A stretch of 64,000 nucleotides of DNA, taken from the NCBI GenBank assembly GCA_944325035.1, contig CALUYM010000002.1, forward strand, positions 133,329-197,328. The letters run 5' to 3'. This DNA comes from an uncultured Anaeroplasmataceae bacterium (GTDB lineage: Bacteria > Bacillota_I > Bacilli_A > Acholeplasmatales > Anaeroplasmataceae). This document shows, in pieces, positions 1 through 9,380 of this stretch (position 1 is its first letter; each line of letters starts with the position of its first letter). A program made the translations under genes and the position numbers. A model generated the notes under the pieces. It was not told the DNA's origin. It saw nothing but the letters and a program-made list of their open reading frames with translations, and made no database searches.

Positions 1-26
1 ATTCGTAAATTTAAGGAGGTAAAATA

Positions 27-2396
27 ATGAAGGTTTCTCTAAATTGGTTAAAGGATTATCTAAATTTAGATAAATATAGTGTGAGTGATTTATTTAACAC
101 CTTCTCATTTCATATTTCTGAACTTGAATCAAGTTATGATTTAGCTAATGCTTCTTGCATGACTGTTGGATATGTTAAAGAATGCGTTGACCACCCAGAT
201 AGCGATCATTTACATGTATGTCAAATTGAAATAAGACCAGGTGAAGTAAGTCAAATTGTCTGTGGAGCTCCAAATATAGTCGCAGGTGCAAAAGTTATTG
301 TGGCTTTACCAGGTGCTGTTTTACCTGGTGATTTTAAAATCAAACCTAGTAAGATTCGTGGTGTTGAATCAAATGGAATGTGTTGCTCACTTCAAGAATT
401 AGGAATTGAAGATAAGTATGTTGAAGAAGCATACAAAGATGGAATATATTTATTACCACAAGATGCTAAAGTTGGAGATGATCCGCTTAAATATTTATGT
501 TTAGATGACCACGTCTTTGACTTAGATTTAACCTCAAATCGCAGTGACTTATTATCTGTTGAAGGTATTGCATATGATTTAGGTGCAGCTTTAAATGAAC
601 GTGTTTGTATTCCAAACTTTAAATTAGAAGAGATTGATGAAAAAAATCCAATGGAAGTTTCAGTGGATACACCAAAGTGCAAAAAATATTTAACAAGAGT
701 AATCAAAGATGTAAAAATTCAATCATCACCTGAATTTATTAAAGCTCGTTTAATAGCTTCAGGAATTCGTCCGATTAATAATGTAGTTGATATCACTAAC
801 TATGTTTTAATTGGTTTAGGTCAACCACTTCATAGTTTTGATTTAGATAAACTTGGAACAAAAATTGTAGTAAGAGAGGCTAAAAATGACGAGACTTTAG
901 TAACTCTTGATGATATTGAAAGAAAATTAAGTGATGGAGATATTATAATTACTGATGGAAATACTCCACTTTGTGTCGGTGGAGTAATGGGTGGAAAATC
1001 TACAGAAATTACAACCGAAACTAAAAATGTAGTTTTAGAAGCCGCTTATTTTGAACCACTTCAAGTTCGTAAGACTAGTCAATCATTGGGGTTAAAGAGT
1101 GAATCTTCTATTCGCTTTGAACGTATGATTGACTATAAACGTGTAAACCGTGCTTTAGATTATGCTGCTTATTTATTAGCTAAATATGCTTCTGGTAAGG
1201 TATTATCTGGTGTGGTTGGAGTTGAAGATATGTATGAAGATAAGGTGGTTTTTGTTTCAACAAATAAAATAAATAAAGTCTTAGGTACAAACTTATCTAA
1301 TCAAGAGATCGAATCAATTCTTGAACGCTTAGCTTTAGATTTTAAAGGTGAAGGCGAATATACAATCACTATCCCAAGTCGTAGAATGGATTTACAAGCT
1401 AGTTATCAAGATATTATTGAAGATATAGCAAGAATTTATGGATACGATAATATTCCAACAACTTTACCAGCTACAAGTCTAAAAGGCGGATTAACTGATG
1501 AACAAAAATATTATCGTAACATTCGTCAAATACTAACTAATTTAGGTTTAAATGAAGCAATTACATATAGTTTAGTGTCAGAAAAAGTTATAAATGATTT
1601 TTCTAATCAAGATAAAAAGTCAGTCCATGTCCTAATGCCAATGACAGAAGATAGAGCAGTTATGCGTAAATCTTTAGTTAAATCATTAATTGATGTTGTT
1701 GTTTATAATAAAGCTCGTAAAATGAATGATGTGCAATTCTTTGAATTAGGAAAAGTTTATAGCACAGATGGTGAGCAACATTTCTTAAGTGGTGCTTTAA
1801 CAGGTCTTTATATGTCTAATTTATGGCAAGGTGTCAAAGTAAAAGTTGATTTTTTCTTAGTAAAAGGAATTTTAGATACTTTATTTGCAAAGTTAAATGT
1901 TGATGCTTCTTATGTTAAAGCAGATGAGTTTAAAAATTTACATCCAGGTAGAAGTGCCAAAATTATGATTAATGATACATATGTTGGCTTTGTAGGTGAA
2001 CTACATCCTCGTTACGCTAAAGAAAATGATGCGGCAAATACATATGTATTTGAATTAAATGCAGATTTAATTTATACGTTAATTAATAAAAAATTTATTT
2101 ATGAATCACTTCCAAAGGTTCCAAGTGTAACACGTGATTTAGCGATTGTTGTTAAGAAAGATATTACATGTCAACAAGTTTTGGATGTAATTAAAATGAC
2201 AGCGCGTAAACACTTAGTTGAATATGAAGTATTTGACTTATATGAAGGAGAAAATCTAGGAGAAGATGAAAAATCGTTAGCAATCTCTTTAACTTTCCAG
2301 GATAAGGAAAAGACTTTAGAAACACAAGATGTTGATAAATTTATTAAATCAATTTTGAATAGATTAGATGCATTACTTCAAGCTCATTTACGTTAA
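27..2396 (+). CDS. pheT: Phenylalanyl-tRNA synthetase beta subunit
   Basis: This is the beta chain of the cytoplasmic heterotetrameric Phe-tRNA synthetase, which charges tRNA-Phe. At 789 residues it is a full-length bacterial PheT. An OB-fold tRNA-binding region lies at about 40-150, the B3/B4 editing region at about 205-370, the B5 domain at about 405-470, a catalytic-like core follows, and a C-terminal FDX-ACB anticodon-binding domain starts near 695. The ATG at 27 follows a strong AAGGAGG at 13-19. pheS is expected just upstream, outside the window. A strong terminator follows at 2451. Confidence 0.97.
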   Translation: MKVSLNWLKDYLNLDKYSVSDLFNTFSFHISELESSYDLANASCMTVGYVKECVDHPDSDHLHVCQIEIRPGEVSQIVCGAPNIVAGAKVIVALPGAVLPGDFKIKPSKIRGVESNGMCCSLQELGIEDKYVEEAYKDGIYLLPQDAKVGDDPLKYLCLDDHVFDLDLTSNRSDLLSVEGIAYDLGAALNERVCIPNFKLEEIDEKNPMEVSVDTPKCKKYLTRVIKDVKIQSSPEFIKARLIASGIRPINNVVDITNYVLIGLGQPLHSFDLDKLGTKIVVREAKNDETLVTLDDIERKLSDGDIIITDGNTPLCVGGVMGGKSTEITTETKNVVLEAAYFEPLQVRKTSQSLGLKSESSIRFERMIDYKRVNRALDYAAYLLAKYASGKVLSGVVGVEDMYEDKVVFVSTNKINKVLGTNLSNQEIESILERLALDFKGEGEYTITIPSRRMDLQASYQDIIEDIARIYGYDNIPTTLPATSLKGGLTDEQKYYRNIRQILTNLGLNEAITYSLVSEKVINDFSNQDKKSVHVLMPMTEDRAVMRKSLVKSLIDVVVYNKARKMNDVQFFELGKVYSTDGEQHFLSGALTGLYMSNLWQGVKVKVDFFLVKGILDTLFAKLNVDASYVKADEFKNLHPGRSAKIMINDTYVGFVGELHPRYAKENDAANTYVFELNADLIYTLINKKFIYESLPKVPSVTRDLAIVVKKDITCQQVLDVIKMTARKHLVEYEVFDLYEGENLGEDEKSLAISLTFQDKEKTLETQDVDKFIKSILNRLDALLQAHLR

Positions 2397-2450
2397 TTTG
2401 AACTTTTGATTATAAAAATAAGTAAATAAACCATAATTTTAAAATATAAC

Positions 2451-2509
2451 TACTGCAATTCAAACAATGCTTATTGATGAGATGAGTTTATTGAATTGCA
2501 GTATTTTTT
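2451..2509 (+). terminator. Rho-independent terminator after pheT
   Basis: A perfect 13-bp inverted repeat (2451-2463 with 2491-2503) is followed directly by six T. The rest of the 2397-2626 gap holds only the rlmN promoter, with a TATAAT-like -10 near 2600. Confidence 0.9.
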
Positions 2510-2626
2510 AAATGTATGTTATCTAAAGATTAATATTAACATGTATAAAGAACGACATAAGTACGATTTCTTATGCTAGCTATTTTCAATTGATTATGAT
2601 ATAATGCAGTGTATTGAGGTGAGTAT

Positions 2627-3652
2627 ATGCGTAATATTTATGACCTAACATTAAAAGAATTAGGAGAATATTTCGTTTCAATCGGACTAAAACCATTTAG
2701 AGCAATTCAAGTCTATGAATGGTTATATCGTAAGCACGTTAGAAGTTTTGATGAAATGACTAATATAAAAAAAGAATTAATTAATAAATTAAAAACAGAT
2801 TTTGAATTAAAACTATTTGAAGTAGTAGATCATCAAAAATCTGTTGATGGTACTGAAAAATTTCTTTTTCGCTTAAGCGATGGAAATTTGATTGAATCAG
2901 TTTTAATGCGCCATTATTATGGAACATCTATCTGTGTAACAAGCCAAGTTGGATGTAATATGGGATGTGCTTTTTGCGCATCAGGTATGAAGAAAAAGTT
3001 AAGAAACTTAACAACGGGTGAGATGGTTTTACAATTAGAATCAGTATATGAATCAATTAAAGAAAAAATCTCGCATATTGTAGTGATGGGAATTGGTGAA
3101 CCTTTTGATAATTATGATAATGTTATTAATTTTTTAAAAGTAGTTAATGAACCACATGGCTTAGAAATTGGAGCTCGTCATATTTCGATTTCAACTTGTG
3201 GTTTAGTTCCTAAAATTTATGATTATGCTAAAGAAAACTTACAATCAAATTTAGCCATTTCTCTTCATGCTCCTAATCAAGAGATTCGAAACCTAATTAT
3301 GCCAGTTAACCAAGCATATCCACTTAATGAATTAGTAAAAGCTATTGAAGATTATATAAAAATGACAAATCGAAGAGTTACAATCGAGTATATTTTATTG
3401 GATGGTATTAATGATACATTAAAATGTGCTAATGAACTAGCCGATTTATTACATGGATTAAATGTCTATATTAATCTAATTCCTTATAATGAAGTAAAAG
3501 AAAAACCATTTAAGCGTTCAACAAAAGAAAATATGCGCAAATTTTATGATCAATTGAAGAAACGTTCAATGAATGTTACGCTTCGTCTTGAACAAGGACA
3601 TGATATTGATGCAGCATGTGGGCAATTAAGAAGTAAACATATGAATAAATAA
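2627..3652 (+). CDS. rlmN: Dual-specificity 23S rRNA m2A2503 / tRNA m2A37 methyltransferase
   Basis: This is a radical-SAM enzyme that methylates C2 of A2503 in 23S rRNA and A37 in some tRNAs. The CxxxCxxC 4Fe-4S motif is at Cys110, Cys114 and Cys117 (GCNMGCAFC). The C-terminal catalytic Cys that carries the methyl is at about 331 in the ACGQLR motif. The length of 341 residues is normal. The start ATG has GGTGAG three bases upstream, a spacing used repeatedly in this genome. In B. subtilis rlmN is followed by prpC and prkC; here a PASTA-only gene follows. Confidence 0.97.
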   Translation: MRNIYDLTLKELGEYFVSIGLKPFRAIQVYEWLYRKHVRSFDEMTNIKKELINKLKTDFELKLFEVVDHQKSVDGTEKFLFRLSDGNLIESVLMRHYYGTSICVTSQVGCNMGCAFCASGMKKKLRNLTTGEMVLQLESVYESIKEKISHIVVMGIGEPFDNYDNVINFLKVVNEPHGLEIGARHISISTCGLVPKIYDYAKENLQSNLAISLHAPNQEIRNLIMPVNQAYPLNELVKAIEDYIKMTNRRVTIEYILLDGINDTLKCANELADLLHGLNVYINLIPYNEVKEKPFKRSTKENMRKFYDQLKKRSMNVTLRLEQGHDIDAACGQLRSKHMNK

Positions 3653-3657
3653 GCGAT

Positions 3658-3688
3658 AAACACTCAAACTAGTTTTGGGTGTTTTTTT
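3658..3688 (+). terminator. Terminator-like hairpin containing the RBS of the PASTA gene
   Basis: Left arm 3658-3668 pairs with right arm 3674-3684 over 11 bp with one G-U. The right arm runs into a T tract that ends at the PASTA start ATG (3689). The only plausible Shine-Dalgarno for that gene, GGGTG at 3677-3681, is inside the descending arm. It looks like an attenuator that terminates transcription and hides the RBS. Confidence 0.75.
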
Positions 3689-4378
3689 ATGAAATTATAC
3701 AAATTTTTAATCCCAACAATAATGGTAATATTTGTCGGGTGGGTTATTTATTTTTTTATTTTACCTACGATTAAGAGTGAGAAAGTTGTAGTGATTCCAG
3801 AAACAATTGGATTAACAGAAGAAGAAGCTAAAAATAAGCTAGATTTAGATAATATTAAATATCGAATAACATATCAAGAAGGAAATGATGATTTAGTTTT
3901 AAAAACAGTTCCACAAGCTGGAACAATTATAAAAGAAAACTATATAATAGATGTATATGTATCTAAAAAAAAACTTGATACAGTTATTAATTTTTGTGGA
4001 TTAAATATTCAAGAAGCACAAACATTCATTGATGAATATCAAAATTTAGGAATTGAAGTTGTAATTTTAGAAGAGGAAAATATGAAATATGACAATGGTT
4101 TGATATTTTGGCAAAGTATTAATAATGAGCAAATTACAAATGTAAAAAAGATAGAACTAAAAGTGGTAAAAAACGAGACAATTTTAATACTGCCAGATTT
4201 TTATTTAAAAAGAATTGATGAAGTCTATGAATATACTAAAGAAAATGGCCTTTCAATTAAACCAGTATATATCGATTCAATGTTGCCATATGGTTTAATT
4301 ATCGGGCAAGAAATACAAGCTGGGACAAAGATTTTAAAAAATAGTCAAACTATGTTAACGTTTTATGTCTCTAGATAA
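3689..4378 (+). CDS. Stand-alone PASTA-domain membrane protein (no kinase domain)
   Basis: A 229-residue protein with a short cytoplasmic N-terminus, one membrane helix at about 8-28, and three extracytoplasmic PASTA-like repeats (about 33-95, 96-165, 166-229). The typical P.xxGLTxEEA and VPQAGTxI patterns are visible in the first. It sits where the Ser/Thr kinase PrkC/Stk normally is (prpC-prkC-rsgA-rpe), but there is no kinase domain, no room for one before rlmN, and no phosphatase gene. PASTA domains of PrkC bind muropeptides or lipid II. I infer that it is a wall-sensing or anchoring remnant, or a partner of a kinase encoded elsewhere. No frameshift explains the loss. Confidence 0.85.
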   Translation: MKLYKFLIPTIMVIFVGWVIYFFILPTIKSEKVVVIPETIGLTEEEAKNKLDLDNIKYRITYQEGNDDLVLKTVPQAGTIIKENYIIDVYVSKKKLDTVINFCGLNIQEAQTFIDEYQNLGIEVVILEEENMKYDNGLIFWQSINNEQITNVKKIELKVVKNETILILPDFYLKRIDEVYEYTKENGLSIKPVYIDSMLPYGLIIGQEIQAGTKILKNSQTMLTFYVSR

Positions 4379-4428
4379 TTGAATTTTTGTTAAAAATAAA
4401 GTATCATTGACATATAAAAGGTGAGTAT

Positions 4429-5355
4429 ATGGCAAATGGACGTGTAATAAGCTTAGATTCTGGAGTTTATAAAGTATTAACTGAAGAAGGAAATGAGATT
4501 TTATTAAAAGCTCGTGGTAAACTTCGTAATATGACAATTACTAAAGATTCTAGTTTTAATAAAAATTTAAATAAACATTCTAATAAGAAAGATATTTATC
4601 AAGGAAAGTTATCACCAAAAGTTGGTGATGAAGTTAGTTTTTTAATAAAAGATGATACTTATTATCTTGATACTATTTTTCCAAGAAAAAATGAATTAAT
4701 TCGTCCAGATATTGCAAATGTCGATCAAATTCTTTTAATTTTTTCTGCTAAAAGACCAGATATGAGTTATTTCTTATTAGATTTATTTATTTCAAATTTA
4801 GAATATAATCAGATTAAACCGATAATAATTATTTCTAAAGTTGATTTATGTACTGATGATGAATTAATCACTTTAAAAGAAAATATGAGGTATTATGAAC
4901 AATTAGGTTATCCTGTTTTTTTTAATAATTCAAAAATAGGTGTACCTGAAGGTGTCAAAGATTTATTAAAAGATAGAATTACAGTATTATCTGGGCAAAC
5001 GGGAGCTGGCAAATCAACTTTTATAAATGCCTTAATTCCCGGTTTTAAGCTTGAAACAAACGATATTTCTGAAGCTTTAAATCGAGGAAAACATACAACA
5101 AGACGGATTCATTTATATCAGTATTTTGGAGGCTTAATTGGAGATACCCCAGGCTTTTCAAAATTAGAATTAGTATGTAAAAAAGATGATTTAAAAAAGA
5201 CCTTTGTAGAATTCAACAAATGTCATTGTAGATTTCGTGATTGTAATCACTTAGATAATTCGCTTGGATGTGCGGTCAAAGAAGAGGTTGGTCACAATAT
5301 AAAACAAAGTCGTTATGAGAATTATTTAAAAATGTATGAGAGTTTAGATAGGTGA
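4429..5355 (+). CDS. rsgA: Ribosome small-subunit-dependent GTPase A
   Basis: A circularly permuted GTPase that assists late 30S maturation. An N-terminal OB fold lies at about 1-85. The G domain has its P-loop GQTGAGKST from about residue 189. A C-terminal zinc knuckle carries the Cys/His set C..CHCRFRDCNH..C. The 308 residues match the family. The start ATG has AGGTGAG just upstream. It stops with TGA at 5353, evidence that TGA is a stop here. rpe follows 4 bp later. Confidence 0.96.
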   Translation: MANGRVISLDSGVYKVLTEEGNEILLKARGKLRNMTITKDSSFNKNLNKHSNKKDIYQGKLSPKVGDEVSFLIKDDTYYLDTIFPRKNELIRPDIANVDQILLIFSAKRPDMSYFLLDLFISNLEYNQIKPIIIISKVDLCTDDELITLKENMRYYEQLGYPVFFNNSKIGVPEGVKDLLKDRITVLSGQTGAGKSTFINALIPGFKLETNDISEALNRGKHTTRRIHLYQYFGGLIGDTPGFSKLELVCKKDDLKKTFVEFNKCHCRFRDCNHLDNSLGCAVKEEVGHNIKQSRYENYLKMYESLDR

Positions 5356-5359
5356 TAGT

Positions 5360-5998
5360 ATGATTATTAGTCCTTCAATATTAAGTGCTGATTTTTCAAA
5401 ATTAAAAAAAGAGATAAAGCGTGTAAATCAAGCAAAATTTTTGCATATCGATGTTATGGATGGTGTTTTTGTTCCAAATATTAGTTTTGGCGCTAAGATA
5501 GTTAAAGAAATCCGCTCTCATTTTGATATGATTTTTGATACACATTTAATGATTATTGATCCAATTAAATATATTAAAGATTTTGCAGAAGCTGGATCGG
5601 ATTATATTACTTTTCATTTTGAAGCTAATTCTTCAGTTGAAGATTGTATTAAAGAAATCCGCAAGTATAAATGTCATCCAGGAATTTCAATTAAGCCTAA
5701 GACAGATGTTAAAGAAATTGTTCCATATCTAAAGGATGTTGAATTAGTGCTTGTAATGAGTGTAGAACCCGGATTTGGTGGGCAAAAATTTATGCCAAGT
5801 GCAATTGACAAAATTAAGGAATTAGTAAAATTAAGAGAAGAAAACAATTATACATATTTAATTTCCGTTGATGGTGGAATTAATGATAAAACTATTTTAG
5901 ATGTGGCTAATGCAGGAGTAGATATATCTGTTTTAGGTTCTTATTTATTTAAACTACCAAGAGCTAATAAAGAAATCAAAAAATTTAATAGATTATAG
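5360..5998 (+). CDS. rpe: Ribulose-phosphate 3-epimerase
   Basis: A TIM-barrel enzyme that interconverts ribulose-5-phosphate and xylulose-5-phosphate in the pentose phosphate pathway. The 212 residues include the start motif PSILSADF, the metal-site region HIDVMDG near residue 30 and the phosphate-binding loop SVEPGFGGQ near 137. It is tightly coupled to rsgA, as in Bacillus. The thiN gene that follows rpe in B. subtilis is absent and spoVM comes next. Confidence 0.96.
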   Translation: MIISPSILSADFSKLKKEIKRVNQAKFLHIDVMDGVFVPNISFGAKIVKEIRSHFDMIFDTHLMIIDPIKYIKDFAEAGSDYITFHFEANSSVEDCIKEIRKYKCHPGISIKPKTDVKEIVPYLKDVELVLVMSVEPGFGGQKFMPSAIDKIKELVKLREENNYTYLISVDGGINDKTILDVANAGVDISVLGSYLFKLPRANKEIKKFNRL

Positions 5999-6042
5999 AA
6001 TTATTTAGAAAGATCAAGCATAGAATTCATTGAGGTGGTTCT

Positions 6043-6132
6043 ATGCGTTTTTATGTTATAAAAATACCAAGGTTAATTAGTAGTTTTTTTGCGTTTATCA
6101 GATCATTATTTAGGGGAAAGAAGGCATCTTAG
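6043..6132 (+). CDS. spoVM: SpoVM, amphipathic spore-coat localisation peptide (29 aa)
   Basis: The reading frame begins MRFYVIKIPRLI and ends RGKKAS, with a clear RBS (GAGGTGG, 6032-6038). It is very similar in length and pattern to B. subtilis SpoVM (26 aa, MKFYTIKLPKF...): a short amphipathic helix with a Pro at position 9 and a basic C-terminus. SpoVM recognises the positively curved outer forespore membrane and anchors SpoIVA. The position between rpe and rpmB is the B. subtilis neighbourhood. A possible sigma-E-type -10 (CATAGAATT, 6019-6027) lies upstream, without a convincing -35. The last codons overlap the terminator stem. Confidence 0.92.
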   Translation: MRFYVIKIPRLISSFFAFIRSLFRGKKAS

Positions 6133-6147
6133 TGCCTTCTTTATTAT
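6117..6147 (+). terminator. Terminator overlapping the end of spoVM
   Basis: A perfect 10-bp stem (6117-6126 with 6133-6142) whose loop is the Ser and stop codons of spoVM. It is followed by a T-rich stretch. Confidence 0.85.
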
Positions 6148-6230
6148 TTTTATATTGTTTTATAATTTAATCTTTTAAAATCTTTGTCCAACTAGTATAA
6201 TTAAAGTAAAAGTTAGAAGAGGAAAAATTT

Positions 6231-6710
6231 ATGAGAAAGATATTTAATAATAAAACCTTTAAAGAAATTTTTCGCTTTTTAGTTGTAGGTGGAATTGCTA
6301 CTATAGTAGATTACTTAGTAATGGGTAGCTATGAATATATTGTACTGCCTGGAGAGTTTAATAATTTCTTAGAAGTTTTTACAAAAGAAGGAATAAAAAC
6401 AAGTGTTGTTTTGATTGCTACAACATTAGGATTTTTATCAGGGCTTTTGGTCAATTATATTTGTTCAATAACATTTGTTTATAATGAAAAAGGTTACTCA
6501 AAAACAAGAAAAGGTTTTTTTGTATTTACAGTTTTAAGTATAATTGGACTTATTATATCGAATATTGGGATGTATATTGGCTATGATGTGCTGTCACTTA
6601 ATCAGTGGATTGTAAAGGTGATAATGACTTTAATCGTTATGTCTTATAATTATTTATCGAAACGTTTAATTATTTTTAAAAAAAGGGTGGATTGTAATGC
6701 CAAAAATTAG
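6231..6710 (+). CDS. GtrA-family membrane protein
   Basis: A 159-residue integral membrane protein with about four hydrophobic helices and the GtrA-type N-terminus (FKEIFRFLVVGGIATIVDY). GtrA proteins help move or present polyprenyl-linked sugars for surface glycosylation. It overlaps the next gene, a GT2 polyprenyl-sugar synthase, by 14 bp, the usual GtrA/GtrB pairing. RBS GAGGAAAAA. The glycan substrate cannot be told from sequence. Confidence 0.88.
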   Translation: MRKIFNNKTFKEIFRFLVVGGIATIVDYLVMGSYEYIVLPGEFNNFLEVFTKEGIKTSVVLIATTLGFLSGLLVNYICSITFVYNEKGYSKTRKGFFVFTVLSIIGLIISNIGMYIGYDVLSLNQWIVKVIMTLIVMSYNYLSKRLIIFKKRVDCNAKN

Positions 6711-7623
6711 TATAGTAATTCCATGTTATAATGAAGAAGAATGTATAAATCTTTATTATGAAGAAATGGAGAAAGTTGTTAACGATTTAGATGTAGATTT
6801 TGAATATATTTTTGTTAATGATGGTAGCGAAGATACAACATTGTCGCTTATAAAAAAATTAAACAAAAAAGACCCAAAAGTTAAATACATCAGTTTCTCC
6901 CGAAATTTTGGAAAAGAAGCGGCTATTTATGCGGGACTTAAAGCAGCAAGTGGTGACTTTGTTGGCTTGATGGATGTAGACTTACAAGACCCACCATTTT
7001 TAATTAAAAATATGTATGAAGGCATTACTAATGAAGGATATGATTGTGTTGGCTCTAGAAGAATTACTAGAAAAGGAGAACCTAAGATTAGAAGTTTTTT
7101 TGCTAGAATGTTTTATAAGATTATCAATAAAATTAGTGACACAGAAATAGTTGATGGTGCTCGTGATTTTCGCTTAATGAGTCGACCAATGGTTGATGCG
7201 ATTTTAGAGATGAATGAAGTCGATAGATTTTCAAAAGGCATTTTTGGTTTTGTTGGCTTTAATATTAAGTGGTTAGAATATGAAAATATAGATCGTATTG
7301 CAGGCAAAACAAAATGGAGTTTTAAAGCATTATTTCGTTATGCATTAGATGGAATTGAAGATTTTTCTTCGGTTCCATTAGCATTGAATCGAATTTTAGC
7401 GATTTTATGCTACTTGACTACTATAGGATTAGGTATTACAATGATTACTTATCATTTTTTGAATAAAAGCATTCCACTTTTGATGAGCATATCTACAATT
7501 ATGATTTTTCTAACTGCACTTATTTTATCAGGTCTCGCAGTTATTTCAGCTTATATAAAAAAGATTTACCGTCAATCTAAAAACCGTCCAATTTATATTA
7601 TTAAAGAATCTAAATTAAAATAA
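6697..7623 (+). CDS. GT2 polyprenyl-phosphate glycosyltransferase (GtrB/DPM1-like)
   Basis: 308 residues. A cytoplasmic GT-A domain at about 1-230 starts SIVIPCYNEEE and has the metal-binding DVDLQDPP at about residue 93. Two C-terminal membrane helices (about 232-255 and 265-290) identify the bactoprenol-phosphate glucosyl/mannosyl-transferase type. It probably loads a sugar on undecaprenyl phosphate for the GtrA partner encoded just upstream. The cassette ends at a terminator at 7685-7730. Confidence 0.9.
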   Translation: MPKISIVIPCYNEEECINLYYEEMEKVVNDLDVDFEYIFVNDGSEDTTLSLIKKLNKKDPKVKYISFSRNFGKEAAIYAGLKAASGDFVGLMDVDLQDPPFLIKNMYEGITNEGYDCVGSRRITRKGEPKIRSFFARMFYKIINKISDTEIVDGARDFRLMSRPMVDAILEMNEVDRFSKGIFGFVGFNIKWLEYENIDRIAGKTKWSFKALFRYALDGIEDFSSVPLALNRILAILCYLTTIGLGITMITYHFLNKSIPLLMSISTIMIFLTALILSGLAVISAYIKKIYRQSKNRPIYIIKESKLK

Positions 7624-7684
7624 ATATAACTTTTAAAATTGATAAAAAAGTATATCACTAATAATTAATAACTAATTTCTAATT

Positions 7685-7730
7685 AAATCGGATGAAAGCA
7701 TGATCTATGTCGAGTTTACATCCGATTTTT
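7685..7730 (+). terminator. Terminator after the GtrA/GT2 pair
   Basis: A 10-bp stem (7685-7694 with 7719-7728) followed by T residues separates the glycosylation pair from the ABC transporter remnant. Confidence 0.85.
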
Positions 7731-7764
7731 CTTTAGTGAAAATAGTTGATTAATCAACTAAAAA

Positions 7765-9285
7765 TTGGCGGTAATTATTTCAATCGTGATAGCTACTATC
7801 ATTGCACTAATTCCAGCTCAGGTTTTACGAATATTAATCGATAGTGTCATTCTCAGCCAAGATATGAATAAACTTTTGTTAGTTTCGCTTATTTATGCAG
7901 GCTCATATCTTTTGATTGGAAGTTCAACCTTCATTAAAGATGTAATTATGTTAAGTATAAGTCAATTTATCGCGACTAATCTTAAGAAAAAAATGATGGG
8001 GCATGTAGAAAAATTAAAGTATAAAAAGTTAGTTAATCCGGATAGCAAAACTTTAGAGTCCTATTTTAATAATGATGTAAAATTAATCAATGAATTATTT
8101 ACATTTGGTGTGGTGAATATTGCTAACGATTTATTTAAGATGATTGCCATTATTATTTCTATTTTTATATATAGTTATCTCTTTTTGCTAATCGTCTTAA
8201 TAGTACTACCAATCATCATGATGTTTACCTTCTTCGTTCGAAAAAGGATGTTAAAAGCTCAATTCCAAACAAAAACATTGGAAAGTAGGGTTAACAAAGT
8301 ATTGTTAGAAAATGTTGAAAAAAATTAAAGTTAATATGGCACAAGAATATGCTATTGATAAATATGATGAAATATTAAATAATCATTTTAAAGTTAGTCA
8401 GACTTCCAATTTTTATGATGCTTTATTCTCACCAATTATTCAAATTTTAAGAAGCGTAGTTATTGATATTATTTTACTTGTAAGTGGCTATAATAAAAAT
8501 ATTTTTGGAATGAAAATCGGGATGATTATATCAGCGATTACGCTATTAACTGACATGTTTATACCGATTGATAATATCGGAACTGAGATTAAAACTATTC
8601 AAAAAAGTATTGCATCGGTTAAAAGAATTAATTTGTTTTTTAAAATGGAGATTCAAAATAAAAAAGAAGAAGTAAAACTTTCAAATTATCAAATTGAATA
8701 TAAAAATGTTATGAGAATAATATTATTAAAAATTTCTCATTAGTTATTAATGAAGGCGATAAAGTTGCATTCTAAGGTCCCTTTGGTTCAGGTAAGCCCA
8801 CACTGATGAAATTAGCGTTAGGCTTAATTAAACCAACTAGCGGAAGTGTTAGCATTGGTGGATTTCCTAATTCGAAATTAAATGACAAGATGAGAAAAGA
8901 TTTATTTGAAATTGTCTACCAAGAACCATTTTTCTCAGGAGGAACAATTTATCAAGAAATTACATTGTTAGGTGATATTATTTCGAAAGAAGGAGTATTT
9001 AGTGCTTTGGCTAAAGCTGGTTTAGGATATATTAAAGATATTGACATATTTTTAAATGAACATGAATATTTATCAGGAGAGTTGGCGCTATTCAATATAG
9101 TTCATGTAATAGTGCAGAATCCTAAAGTTATATTCTTAGATTAGATGAATGCTAAAATTGATCCATTGACCAGAAATCAGATTATTAATCTAGTGAATGA
9201 TATTAGCAAAGATAAAATCGTTATTTCGATTAACCACTATGGTAAAACACTTGATAACTCTAAAATCATTTACTTAGGTGCTTAG
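7765..9285 (+). pseudogene. Decayed ABC exporter (membrane plus ATPase fusion)
   Basis: Fragments in different frames together make a half-transporter of the peptide/bacteriocin exporter type. The N-terminal membrane domain is at 7765-8328 without an RBS. It continues in another frame at 8312-8743, and the nucleotide-binding domain runs from about 8700 to 9285. Lesions include a frameshift near 8312, another near 8710, a TAA at 8773 just before Walker A, a Pro in place of the P-loop Ser/Thr (GPFGSGKP), and a TAG at 9142 exactly after the Walker B FLD. A LSGE signature is still recognisable. The lesions point to a non-functional gene rather than assembly noise, but a sequencing check is reasonable. 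Confidence 0.9.
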
Positions 9286-9293
9286 ATAAATAA

Positions 9294-9325
9294 AAAAAGA
9301 AAAGATTAAAACCTTTTCTCTTTTT
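9294..9325 (+). terminator. Hairpin and T-run after the ABC remnant
   Basis: An A-rich left arm (9294-9304) pairs with 9313-9325 (C, four T, CTC, five T) with a small bulge. It is a plausible + strand terminator. Confidence 0.5.
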
Positions 9326-9335
9326 GGCTATATAA

Positions 9336-9360
9336 CGCAAAAAATTGGCCTAGGCCAATT
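9336..9360 (-). terminator. Terminator of rpmB (18-bp perfect palindrome)
   Basis: AATTGGCCTAGGCCAATT at 9343-9360 is a perfect palindrome. On the minus strand it forms a 7-bp hairpin with loop CTAG followed by a T-run, placed just after rpmB. Outer flanks (ATATAAC and GTTATAT) extend the symmetry. Confidence 0.85.
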
Positions 9361-9380
9361 AGTTATATGCGGTTATTAAA

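Noticed and set aside
392-706. 104-codon frame opposite pheT
   Set aside because: Shadow of a conserved coding region, low-complexity composition, no RBS.
3653-3700. PASTA gene as a truncated or frameshifted prkC
   Set aside because: Only 36 bp separate it from rlmN, with no kinase-like sequence in any frame, and the ORF has a normal N-terminal cytoplasmic tail and membrane helix.
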